Assembly: GCF_028464225.1 (NCBI RefSeq)
Contig: NZ_JAQPCN010000003.1
Span: forward strand, 186,001 to 250,000
Length of the DNA: 64,000 bases
Direction: 5' to 3'
DNA from: Zeaxanthinibacter sp. PT1
Lineage (GTDB): Bacteria > Bacteroidota > Bacteroidia > Flavobacteriales > Flavobacteriaceae
Of this stretch, positions 16,060 to 24,039 are shown piece after piece; position 1 is the first letter of the stretch; the number at the start of each line of letters is the position of its first letter. The position numbers were made by a program, and so were the translations under genes. The notes below the pieces were generated by a model, which had not been told where the DNA came from, did no database searches, and was given only the letters and a program-made list of their open reading frames with translations.

Positions 16060-16880
16060 GGGGGCTATTAGCTCTACCCCGGGTTCAAGTTAACCAGACT
16101 CACTGTAAAAAACTTGCATGTAGCAAAAAGTAGTGGGGTTCTCCGAACCCCGCCCCGGTTAGAAGTTATTCGTACTCCCTGCAGGAAACAAGCAGGGAAT
16201 TCATGCAGGATTTAGGAGGGGGACCGGTTGTCCCTCCCCGTTTCCTAGTTAACCGTTTAGACTGCAAGAAACCTGCAGTGGATATAAAAAAGTCGGACTC
16301 CCCCCGCTGCTGGAATAAGAGATATCTGCCTGCCAGGAATAACAGGCATGGCCATATTAGCGGTGAGAGCAGGGGTAACAAGTAGTCCTTCCCCGTTTCA
16401 AAGTTAAACAGTCACACTGCAAAAAACATGCAAATAGCAAAAAGTCATGCGGTTCTCCGAACCCCGCCCCTGGTAGAAGTTATTCGTACTCCCTGCAGGA
16501 AACAAGTAGGGAATTTATGCAGGGTTAAGTGGGGGGCCGGTTGTCCCTCCCCGTTTCCAATTTAACCGTTTACACTGCAAGAAACCTACAGTGGATATCA
16601 AAAAGTCGGGTTTAACCCGCTGCGGGAATAAGAGATAACTGGCTGCCAGGAATAGCAGGTATTGCCATATTAGCGGTGAGAGCAGGGGTAACAAGTAGTC
16701 CCTTCCCGTTTCAAAGTTAACCGGATTCACTGCAAAAAACATGCAATAAGCAAAGAGCGATGGGGTTCTCCGAACCCCGCCCCTGGTAGAAGTTATTCGT
16801 ACTCCCTGCAGGAAACAAGCACGGAATTCATACTTGATTAGGAAGGAGTTCTCTGAACCCCGCCCGGTGAAGGGGCCTGC
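16060..16880. repeat. Tandem repeat array, ~313-bp period, three units
   Basis: Three units begin at about 16085, 16398 and 16711 (TCAAGTTAAC / TCAAAGTTAA). Each full unit has two related halves: one with GGGGTTC-TCC-GAACCCC hairpin and a TACTCCCTGCAGG segment, the other with CCCTCCCCGTTTCC and a CTGCAAGAAACCT segment. The third unit stops after its first half and decays. Unit identity is high but with scattered substitutions and small indels. No convincing gene lies inside; frames on the minus strand change mostly at non-synonymous sites between copies. A degenerate related copy occurs at 20091-20160. Confidence 0.85.
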
Positions 16881-16987
16881 TGCATAAAGATTACAGAAAG
16901 ACAAGAGTCAAATTCAGTTCTATATCCCTACACGGATAAATACTTTAACCCAGAGAAGTGAAATTTAAATTTGGACTATTGCATTAT

Positions 16988-17461
16988 CTATTCTTTTTGC
17001 GCAACTGGCACGGCATCAAAGGGCTCCACCATCGCCACGAAAAGCACACAGGGACCATTGTCCAGGCATTTTGCCCTATGGGGTTTTCCAGCAGGGCCAT
17101 AAGCATAGCTGCCCGCTTTCATGACTACCGCGTCCTCACCTTCGTACTGAACTTCCAAATCGCCTGAAATTAAGATCATGCGCTCCTGAGAATTATGAGT
17201 GTGATTGATCACTTCGGTATTAGGATCGATTTTAAAAAAGAAATCCAGGTTCGGGGATTTCAGATCTCCATGTAAAATGGTAAATGTGCAACCCGGAAAG
17301 AAGTCAGGCGCAGCTAACCAATTAAGGTCTTTTCCATCTGCGGCGGTGGTAAAAGAATTCTCTTCGTGACTAGTTTCGTTTTCTTGGCCAAATAGGGTTG
17401 TGGCAAATAATAAGATTGTGCATAAGACCATAGATGCACCTATTTTCCTCAGAGTTTTCAT
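16988..17461 (-). CDS. Secreted cupin-domain protein
   Basis: A 157-residue protein with a signal peptide (about 25 residues, ending near Thr-Leu-Phe-Gly-Gln). The mature part is one cupin barrel: a His-Thr-His-x4-Glu-Arg-like first motif (Asn-His-Thr-His-Asn-Ser-Gln-Glu-Arg) and a second motif with Pro-Ala-Gly-Lys-Pro-His. Metal ligands His, His, Glu and His are thus in place. Such single-domain secreted cupins can be dioxygenases, isomerases or binding proteins; no substrate can be assigned. It lies between the repeat array and the LytTR regulator. Confidence 0.75.
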   Translation of the reverse strand: MKTLRKIGASMVLCTILLFATTLFGQENETSHEENSFTTAADGKDLNWLAAPDFFPGCTFTILHGDLKSPNLDFFFKIDPNTEVINHTHNSQERMILISGDLEVQYEGEDAVVMKAGSYAYGPAGKPHRAKCLDNGPCVLFVAMVEPFDAVPVAQKE

Positions 17462-18180
17462 GGCAGTAAATTTAGTTGATTAGTATTGCTTAAGTTACAC
17501 ATAAAAACTTGATTTATAGACTCTTAATAATTAATTATGTCTATGATCTACGTGTCCTAATTTGTTGTGCGGTCTGGTCTGAAATTCCAGGAAAATAAAA
17601 TGGGGTGATAAAAGGGTAGTACGCTGCTGTATGTTCACTATGAATGTTCATGGATAAAGTTTTATCAGATTATCAAGGAATACTGGTAGTAATAGATTAA
17701 TTGCCGTGCAGAATTGTAGGAGGACAATCCATTTAAAGGATAGTATCATCTATTTTTCTTAGAACAACCATTGTGGCATCTCTAGCTTAACATAAGCTGC
17801 AGTTTTCACTATTTTCCTTATCAATATAACCCACTTAAATATGGATCCAGTTTAAATACAGAATACACACATATAGCCTTATGTAAGAAAATATTGAAAA
17901 GTTTATTTTCTATAATATAATTTTTAATGTAATTTCTTACACAAGTATGAAGTTCCCTACGTGCTCTGTCTATATGTATGATTAGTCTGGGCATATGTAA
18001 AACAGGATTAAGCCCTTAATCTTCCCTCGAAAATAACCATCATACTGGCGATGATCATTATCCTTGGATGGTGGTCTCTGATATACAATTTTAGCATTTA
18101 AGCCTCCATTAAGCTTAGAATGCATATATGGAGTAACTGGTTCAGGAAAGTCTTTTCGAACTCAAAACCGAAATTCGAGG
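17462..18180. other. 719-bp intergenic region
   Basis: AT-rich, between the divergent cupin and LytTR regulator genes. No gene, terminator or repeat can be supported. A short open stretch around 18020-18110 encodes a transmembrane-like peptide with no usable ATG near its beginning; I did not call it. Confidence 0.5.
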
Positions 18181-18888
18181 ATGAAATGTATAATTATTGA
18201 CGACGAGGAAATGGCGAGGACAATGACAGGTATACTCGCAGGAAATAATCCCAGGATTGATCTTAAAGCCAGTTTTTCTTCTGCCTTAGAGGGCATTAAA
18301 TATTTAAATGAACACCACATCGACCTGGTATTTCTTGACATCCATATGCCTCAATTTAACGGTATTGATTTCATTCGTACGGTTAAGGACTCTCCCTTGA
18401 TCATCCTGACTACCTCCGATAGCGATTATGCACTGCAAGCCTTTGAATACCCCAATATCATCGATTATCTCCTGAAGCCTATAAACCAAGATAGGTTTGA
18501 CAAAGGGGTGGAAAAAGCCTTTTTGCGTGCAGCACATTCACCTCCTACCTTTGACAGCCCGGTTCCCGACGAGACTTCGGAAGATTTGTATATCAACATA
18601 AACCATAGACTTGTTAAAATTGATATTCCCACCATTACCGTGATCAAGGCCCATGGTGATTACATCATACTGAAAACGGACAAAGAATGTTATACCGTAC
18701 ATACTACGCTTAAAAAACTGGAAGAAAAACTTCCGGCAGACACCTTTCTTAAAGTCCATCGTTCTTTTGTGATCAACACTAAAAAAATTATTGATTTTGA
18801 AGATAACAGTCTGTTGGTAGGCAAAGAGGTAATACCCGTGAGTCGTTCCAACAGGGCAGAACTAATTAAGCGGATGAACCTACTTTAG
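18181..18888 (+). CDS. LytTR-family response regulator
   Basis: A 235-residue two-component regulator. The receiver domain (1-115) has the acidic pair Asp8-Asp9, the phospho-acceptor in Val-Phe-Leu-Asp-Ile-His-Met-Pro, a Thr in Leu-Thr-Thr-Ser and Lys in Leu-Leu-Lys-Pro. The C-terminal LytTR DNA-binding domain (about 135-235) has Ile-x3-Asp-Tyr-Ile-Ile-Leu, Leu-Pro-x3-Phe-Leu-Lys-Val-His-Arg-Ser-Phe-Val-Ile-Asn and a closing Val-Ser-Arg-Ser. No histidine kinase is adjacent, which is unusual for this family. A direct-repeat site typical of LytTR operators lies 190 bp downstream, ahead of two tiny membrane proteins. Confidence 0.93.
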   Translation: MKCIIIDDEEMARTMTGILAGNNPRIDLKASFSSALEGIKYLNEHHIDLVFLDIHMPQFNGIDFIRTVKDSPLIILTTSDSDYALQAFEYPNIIDYLLKPINQDRFDKGVEKAFLRAAHSPPTFDSPVPDETSEDLYININHRLVKIDIPTITVIKAHGDYIILKTDKECYTVHTTLKKLEEKLPADTFLKVHRSFVINTKKIIDFEDNSLLVGKEVIPVSRSNRAELIKRMNLL

Positions 18889-19197
18889 TAATATCTGTTG
18901 CTAACGAGATAGAATAAATTGCAGCTGTTTGACAATCTTAAAGGATTTATCACATCCGTCTGCAGCTTGGTGGCAGGGGAATTGTATAAAGATATATATA
19001 GAGTTTATTTTGCCTTCTAACAATCAGTTAGCCAGTCGTTTAGTGACCTGATTCCTGCGATTTTCTGAGAATTTACCATTCATCGTAAATATTTGCCCAT
19101 TCATCGACACTTTTTCGTAATCGACCGAAAATCAGAACACTACTAATGTATTTCATCATAATTTTACAGCTCTATTAAACCCCAAATATTAATAGTC
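18889..19197. other. 309-bp intergenic region holding a candidate LytTR operator
   Basis: Between the response regulator and the first tiny membrane protein. It holds the direct repeat at 19076-19106 and an AT-rich promoter-like stretch near 19159. No terminator after the regulator gene is obvious. Confidence 0.5.
19076..19106 (+). promoter_or_regulatory. Candidate LytTR operator (direct repeat, 21-bp spacing)
   Basis: Two identical copies of CCATTCATCG at 19076-19085 and 19097-19106, i.e. exactly two helical turns apart (21 bp start to start). LytTR regulators such as E. coli BtsR and YpdB bind direct repeats spaced 20-21 bp. A TAATTTTA at 19159 could be the -7 box, placing the site about 70 bp upstream of it. 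Confidence 0.6.
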
Positions 19198-19317
19198 ATG
19201 AAAAAAGCAATTTTTATTTCACCACTTGTCGCTTACCTGGTGGCTCTGGTTTCCAGTAGCATCTATCTACTGTACACCATTCAAAGCGGAGGAGTGACAG
19301 TAATCAGTTTTATCTAA
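19198..19317 (+). CDS. Tiny membrane protein, 39 residues, unknown
   Basis: ATG 19198 to TAA 19317. One central transmembrane segment (about residues 5-27) after Met-Lys-Lys, then a short Gln-Ser-Gly-Gly tail. It has no recognised family. Support: it lies 92 bp after the candidate LytTR operator, and AACCCCAAAT ends exactly 10 bases before the ATG, as for the next tiny gene. Likely co-expressed with it (69-bp gap). Confidence 0.5.
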   Translation: MKKAIFISPLVAYLVALVSSSIYLLYTIQSGGVTVISFI

Positions 19318-19386
19318 TATATATACAGGAATCAATATAACTTGCTTTCGCTTATAAATAATATATAACCCCAAATCAATACTACT

Positions 19387-19557
19387 ATGAATACTTTACA
19401 TTTAGTCAGAGAAATTTATACAGAAGGATTTAAAAATTTAGGCAGCCAACTAACCAAGAATTATTTTAAGATATTTGCCTGGTTCTCATTCGCCATGTAT
19501 GGAGTTGTCATGTATGCCTTTATATTTAGGATATCAACGGGTTTTGCTTTTGATTGA
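19387..19557 (+). CDS. Small membrane protein, 56 residues (DUF6747-like)
   Basis: ATG 19387 to TGA 19557. The N-terminal half is amphipathic (Val-Arg-Glu-Ile-Tyr-Thr-Glu-Gly-Phe-Lys-Asn-Leu-Gly), then Asn-Tyr-Phe-Lys-Ile-Phe-Ala-Trp-Phe leads into one transmembrane helix ending Thr-Gly-Phe-Ala-Phe-Asp. I recognise this pattern from a small uncharacterised flavobacterial family (DUF6747, from memory). It shares the AACCCCAAAT element 10 bases before its ATG with the upstream tiny gene. Function unknown; context suggests control by the LytTR regulator. Confidence 0.7.
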   Translation: MNTLHLVREIYTEGFKNLGSQLTKNYFKIFAWFSFAMYGVVMYAFIFRISTGFAFD

Positions 19558-19654
19558 AAACCATAACAGATATATACTATTCAAAATTTCATAAGGTGGG
19601 TTAATCCGGAAAAGTGGATGTAAAAAACTAAACTATCATCCCAGGATTACCTTG

Positions 19655-20075
19655 TAAAGAAGACGGGCTAGACTTATTCTAAAAATTTAGGTTAGCAATT
19701 GGGAAAGTGCGAAGTCAGCCCCGTCTCTTTAATTTTATTGCATTGTACAAATGGTTATTCCGTACAAGGGAGACGGGCTCGACTTATTTTAAAAATCTAG
19801 GTTAAGCAAATGGGAAAATGCGAAGTCAGCCCCGTCTCTTTAATTTTATTGCATTGTACATATGGTTATTCTGTACAAGGGAGACGGGCTCGACTTATTA
19901 TAAAAATCTAGGTTAATCACATGGGAAAATGCGAAGTCAGCCCCGTCTCTTTTAATTTTATTGCATTGTACAAATGGTTATTCTGTACCAAGGAGACAGG
20001 CAAGACTTATTTTAAAAATTTAGGTTAAGCAATTGGGAAAATGCGTAGTCAGCCCGGTTTCCTTATTTTTCTTTT
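19655..20075 (+). repeat. Four-copy array of ~110-bp structured repeats
   Basis: Units start at 19661, 19771, 19882 and 19994 (periods 110, 111, 112). Each has a long hairpin of about 66 nt: AGACGGGCT-x-GACTT pairs with AAGTC-AGCCCCGTCT around a conserved interior (AAAAATcTAGGTTA, GGGAAAATGCG). Between copies lies a second small inverted repeat, TTGTACA / TGTACAA with an 11-base loop, and each long hairpin is followed by a T-rich stretch like a terminator. The fourth copy is diverged (AGACAGGC / GCCCGGTTT) but still pairs. No ORF spans a unit. Could be an sRNA array or a mobile hairpin family. Confidence 0.85.
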
Positions 20076-20090
20076 CAAAACTACACTGAT

Positions 20091-20160
20091 GAACAGGGGC
20101 TCTAAACCCCGCCCTGGTTTCAAATTAATCGAATTCACTGCATAAAGCTTGCAGTAATTT
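20091..20160 (+). repeat. Degenerate solo copy of the 313-bp repeat family
   Basis: The segment shares GGGGCTCTaAACCCCGCCCTGG, TTTCAAATTAA and ATTCACTGCA with the units at 16.1-16.9 kb, in the same order but compressed. It follows the 110-bp array directly. Confidence 0.6.
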
Positions 20161-20650
20161 TCTTGGGTTACAAGGTTACAAGGTTACAAGGTTACAAAGG
20201 GACAAAGGGAGCTGAGCTATAGTTGAAGATACCAAACCCCACGCTCCGAACTGCCAACCCGCCCGAACGTGCCGTTCGGTACGGGCGGGCCGCCAACCAG
20301 TCCAAACCTCATTCTTTTAACGGTCTGATACGCTTATGTATTCAATTTTCTGTTCTCTTTAAGCATACCGCATGAATATTTTTAGGAGGATAGAAAATGC
20401 TCTAAAAACTCTCTGTTCGGGTTCAATTTTTGACGGATTGGATACCGTCATTAGAAGTTATCATCCCAACTTAGTAAATCCGTAAATGTCACTCTTCCAG
20501 TAAATAGGGTAGGGGTATTTAAGGAACAGAACTTAACCGAAAGGTAGACCGGGACCCCTATAATAGTGGATTAAATTATTTGTCCATCCTACCTATAATC
20601 TTATTACAGTCTCATTAACTGCCTTGAAACACTTGGGTTCACGGGTCTGC
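20161..20650. other. 490-bp non-coding region with simple repeat and GC-rich palindrome
   Basis: 20163-20205 contains four to five TTACAAGG-type octamers in tandem. 20258-20290 is a GC-rich inverted repeat (CCCGCCCG ... CGGGCGGG with an inner GAACG/CGTTC), much richer in GC than its surroundings. The rest, up to the glycosyltransferase start, shows no feature I can support. Confidence 0.55.
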
Positions 20651-23017
20651 ATGAGTCTTAAAAAAAATGGCGACATGAAAAAAAATTCCCAATTCATATC
20701 AGGTACATCGACCCTGAGAAAACGATTTCAGGGTTCAGCAAAACAAAAGGTATCTACTCTGTCCAAATCTTTTAAAAAAACACAGCAAACAGGAATATTA
20801 CTGATATCCACATTTCCTCCAAGGGAGTGTGGGATTGCTACCTATGCACAGGACCTTATGACATCTTTGGAGAAGACGTTCGGAACTTCACTCAATATTT
20901 CCATTTGCCCTTTAGAGGGCTCTAACGACAATCATAGCTACCCAGTGCCGGTTAAATATTCACTATGTACGGATTGTGAAACCTCTTTTAAATCTATTGC
21001 CCGGCAGATTAATCTGGATCCGGGAATAGACCTGGTGCTGCTGCAACATGAGTTCGGGCTTTTCAGAAATAAGGAAGAAGTTTTCCAGGAATTTCTCGAA
21101 CGAATCCAAAAACCGGTGATCCTGGCGTTTCATACAGTGATACCTTCACCGGAGGAAGCTCTTCGGAACCAGGTTAAAGAACTCGCCCAAGCAGCCACCG
21201 CCATCACGGTGATGACCAAGGCCTCCAAACTATTATTGGTAGAGCATTATGGGATTGAAGTTGATAAGATCCAGGTAATTGCACATGGTACCCATTTAAT
21301 CCTACATGCTGACCGGGAAGAATTAAAAGAGAAATATGGACTCAGAGGCAGGAAGGTCTTATCAACATTCGGACTGCTGGGACCGGGCAAAAGCATCGAG
21401 ACCACGCTTGCTGCCTTGCCGGCGATTATCGCACAACACCCTGAAACCTTGTTCCTTATCCTGGGAAAGACCCATCCCGTACTTCAGCGATCTGATGGGG
21501 AGTCCTATCGTAATTTTTTAGAGAACAAAATACAGGAGCTGGGTATTACCGGGCATACCCGTTTTGTGAACCGGTTTTTACCCCTGGATGAATTGCTGGA
21601 ATATCTGCAGCTTTCCGATGTCTATTTATTTACTTCAAAAGACCCCAACCAGGCAGTCAGCGGCACTTTTTCCTATGCACTGGGTTGTGGTTGTCCTATA
21701 ATTTCGACACCCATCCCACATGCAAGGGAAGTACTCGAAAATGATAGGGGAGAATTCGTAGATTTCAATAATTCAGAGCAACTAGGCGAAGCGGTGATCA
21801 GGTTATTAGACGATCCTGGCTTAAGACACTCTAGGAGTCAGCGAGGTTTGCATACGACCACAGCGACAGCATGGGAAAATTCGGCTATTGCGCACGGGCT
21901 ACTATTTGAGAAAATTGACCCTAAGCAAATAAGCTTATCCTTTCAAAAACCTCCCATCAACCTGGATCATTTAAAAAGACTGACCACTGATTTCGGGATT
22001 ATTCAGTTTGCAGAACTCAACAAACCAGATCCCAGTTCAGGTTATACCCTGGATGATAATGCAAGGGCATTGATGGTATGCTGCCGGTATTACACCCAAA
22101 CCCGTGATCGAGCCATCTTGCCGTATATAGAGCGTTATTTCAACTTTGTATCCTTTTGCCAAAGTCCTGATGGTACTTTTTCTAATTATGTTGATATACA
22201 CAGGGCTTTTACCCCACAAAACAACGAGGTAAACCTGGAAGACTCTAATGGAAGAGCCATTTGGGCACTGGGTAATTTTCTTTACCATAGCGAGTGTTTG
22301 CCTGACGGTATGGGTGGTCTGAAACGGCGAGCACTCCAGATGATGCACGATTTTTTACCCAATATTGCTGCAATAGGATCCCCACGTGCGATAGCATTTA
22401 TCATAAAAGGACTTTATTACCTGGAATTGACCAAACCCACAATTCCCAATACAGATCTTATTGATCTACTGACAGAGAAATTGATAGCCCTGTACGATGG
22501 TGAATCAGAGGAGGGTTGGAATTGGTTTGAACCGTACCTGACCTATGCCAATAGCACCCTGCCCGATGCCATTCTTTGTGCTTACCTGGTGACCGGAAAA
22601 GAAAATTTCGCTAACACCGCAAGGGAGTCCTTTGATTTTCTCTGGTCCAAGATTTTCCGTGGCTCTCACCTGCAAGTGATCTCGAACAGGAACTGGTTAC
22701 AAAAAAGTGATAAGGAGGAAAGGGAAAATGGTGGGGAACAGCCTATAGACGTCGCTTATACTATCCTGGCCTTGGAAAAATTTGATACGGTTTGGCCCGG
22801 TACGGGCTATGGGAAAAAGAAAGAGGCGGCATTTAGTTGGTTCCTTGGAAACAATCAACTTCACCAGGTGATTTATAACCCCAGGACCGGAGGGTGTTAT
22901 GATGGTTTAGAATCGAAGAATGTCAATTTAAACCAGGGCGCAGAATCAACCCTCAGTTACTTGCTTGCACGCCTTTTGTTTAATGGGAATGAAACGGGGA
23001 GTGACTCTGAGGAATAA
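20651..23017 (+). CDS. GT4 glycosyltransferase fused to an alpha/alpha-barrel-like domain
   Basis: About 788 residues. After a basic N-terminus, residues ~45-420 form a GT-B glycosyltransferase of family 4 (Pro-Pro-Arg-Glu-Cys-Gly-Ile-Ala-Thr-Tyr near the N-terminus; Ser-Gly-Thr-Phe-Ser-Tyr-Ala-Leu-Gly-Cys-Gly-Cys-Pro and a late Glu in the donor site). The C-terminal ~350 residues, with Leu-Asp-Asp-Asn-Ala-Arg-Ala-Leu-Met and many Trp/Tyr-rich helices, resemble a six-hairpin glycosidase-like toroid. Starts at 20651 and 20675 are both possible; a TTG at 20624 is less likely. It is coupled to the next GT (1-bp gap) and convergent with a GH130 phosphorylase, suggesting a mannose-type glycan pathway. 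Confidence 0.82.
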   Translation: MSLKKNGDMKKNSQFISGTSTLRKRFQGSAKQKVSTLSKSFKKTQQTGILLISTFPPRECGIATYAQDLMTSLEKTFGTSLNISICPLEGSNDNHSYPVPVKYSLCTDCETSFKSIARQINLDPGIDLVLLQHEFGLFRNKEEVFQEFLERIQKPVILAFHTVIPSPEEALRNQVKELAQAATAITVMTKASKLLLVEHYGIEVDKIQVIAHGTHLILHADREELKEKYGLRGRKVLSTFGLLGPGKSIETTLAALPAIIAQHPETLFLILGKTHPVLQRSDGESYRNFLENKIQELGITGHTRFVNRFLPLDELLEYLQLSDVYLFTSKDPNQAVSGTFSYALGCGCPIISTPIPHAREVLENDRGEFVDFNNSEQLGEAVIRLLDDPGLRHSRSQRGLHTTTATAWENSAIAHGLLFEKIDPKQISLSFQKPPINLDHLKRLTTDFGIIQFAELNKPDPSSGYTLDDNARALMVCCRYYTQTRDRAILPYIERYFNFVSFCQSPDGTFSNYVDIHRAFTPQNNEVNLEDSNGRAIWALGNFLYHSECLPDGMGGLKRRALQMMHDFLPNIAAIGSPRAIAFIIKGLYYLELTKPTIPNTDLIDLLTEKLIALYDGESEEGWNWFEPYLTYANSTLPDAILCAYLVTGKENFANTARESFDFLWSKIFRGSHLQVISNRNWLQKSDKEERENGGEQPIDVAYTILALEKFDTVWPGTGYGKKKEAAFSWFLGNNQLHQVIYNPRTGGCYDGLESKNVNLNQGAESTLSYLLARLLFNGNETGSDSEE

Positions 23018-23018
23018 A

Positions 23019-24029
23019 ATGAAAGTTGCTATTTTATCTCCGATCGCCTGGAGGACTCCTCCCAGGCAATATGGCCCCTGGGAGCAAGTGGCATCTGTTT
23101 TAACGGAGGGCCTGCACCAAATGGGAGTAGATGTCACTCTATTTGCCACGGCAGACTCTGTTACCGCAGCCCGCTTATCCGCTGTTTGTCCTGCTCCATA
23201 TGCAGAACAGCCAGGCATGGACCCAAAGGTTTGGGAATGTCTTCATATCAGTAATATAATGGAGTGTGCCGGGGATTTCGATCTTATTCATAACCACTTC
23301 GATTTTCTCCCCCTGACTTACAGCAAGCTGATAAGAACTCCTATGCTCACCACAATTCACGGCTTCTCTTCAGAAAAGATCGTCCCCGTCTATCAGAAAT
23401 ATAACGACCATACTCACTACGTCTCTATTTCCGATGCCGATCGTCATGCATCCCTGACTTACGAAAGAACCATATACCACGGTCTGGATCCAGGCGACTT
23501 TCCTTTTTGTGTTCACAAAAAGGATTACCTTCTGTACTTTGGTAGAATTCACCCAGACAAAGGTACGCACGAGGCTATAGCTATCGCCAGGAAAGCAGGT
23601 ATGCCATTGCTTATTGCCGGGCTTGTTCAGGATGAGGCATACTACCACTCCAAAGTACTGCCTTATTTGGATGATCACCAAAGCATTTACCTTGGGAACG
23701 TCGGTCCGGAGCAAAGAGCCAAATTACTGGGTGAGGCTAACGCACTGCTACATCCAATTTCTTTTGAAGAACCCTTCGGGCTAAGTGTGGCAGAAGCGCT
23801 CATGTGTGGTACTCCGGTAGTTGCTTATCACCGCGGAAGTATGGCGGAATTAATCAGGCATGGGAAAACCGGCTTCCTCGTATTTGACCAAGAAGGAGCT
23901 GTCGAAGCGATTAAAAACCTCCATCATATTTCTCCTATTCATTGCCGCGAGGATGCTATGCATCGTTTTGGGATAGAAACTATGATCAAGGCGTATATGG
24001 AGACCTACAAGGCTATCTTATCCCGTTAA
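23019..24029 (+). CDS. Family 4 glycosyltransferase
   Basis: A 336-residue GT-B enzyme. The N-terminus Met-Lys-Val-Ala-Ile-Leu-Ser-Pro with Pro-Pro-x-Gln-Tyr-Gly-Pro-Trp-Glu is the acceptor-domain loop; the donor domain has Tyr-Phe-Gly-Arg-Ile-His-Pro-Asp-Lys-Gly and Phe-Glu-Glu-Pro-Phe-Gly-Leu-Ser-Val-Ala-Glu-Ala (the EX7E motif). ATG 23019 begins one base after the upstream stop TAA, so the two are coupled. The frame's earlier ATG at 22965 lies inside the upstream gene and is rejected. Confidence 0.9.
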   Translation: MKVAILSPIAWRTPPRQYGPWEQVASVLTEGLHQMGVDVTLFATADSVTAARLSAVCPAPYAEQPGMDPKVWECLHISNIMECAGDFDLIHNHFDFLPLTYSKLIRTPMLTTIHGFSSEKIVPVYQKYNDHTHYVSISDADRHASLTYERTIYHGLDPGDFPFCVHKKDYLLYFGRIHPDKGTHEAIAIARKAGMPLLIAGLVQDEAYYHSKVLPYLDDHQSIYLGNVGPEQRAKLLGEANALLHPISFEEPFGLSVAEALMCGTPVVAYHRGSMAELIRHGKTGFLVFDQEGAVEAIKNLHHISPIHCREDAMHRFGIETMIKAYMETYKAILSR

Positions 24030-24039
24030 TTAAGCTCGC

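Noticed and set aside
16166-16904. Reverse-strand ORFs inside the 313-bp repeats with similar predicted peptides
   Set aside because: The similarity follows from the DNA repeats. Differences between copies fall mostly at amino-acid-changing sites and there is no start or signal pattern, so they are not under protein selection.
19655-20075. CRISPR array or integron attC array
   Set aside because: Units follow each other with nearly identical sequence, no unique spacers, no cas or integrase genes nearby, and no attC R'/R'' core pairs at the unit ends.
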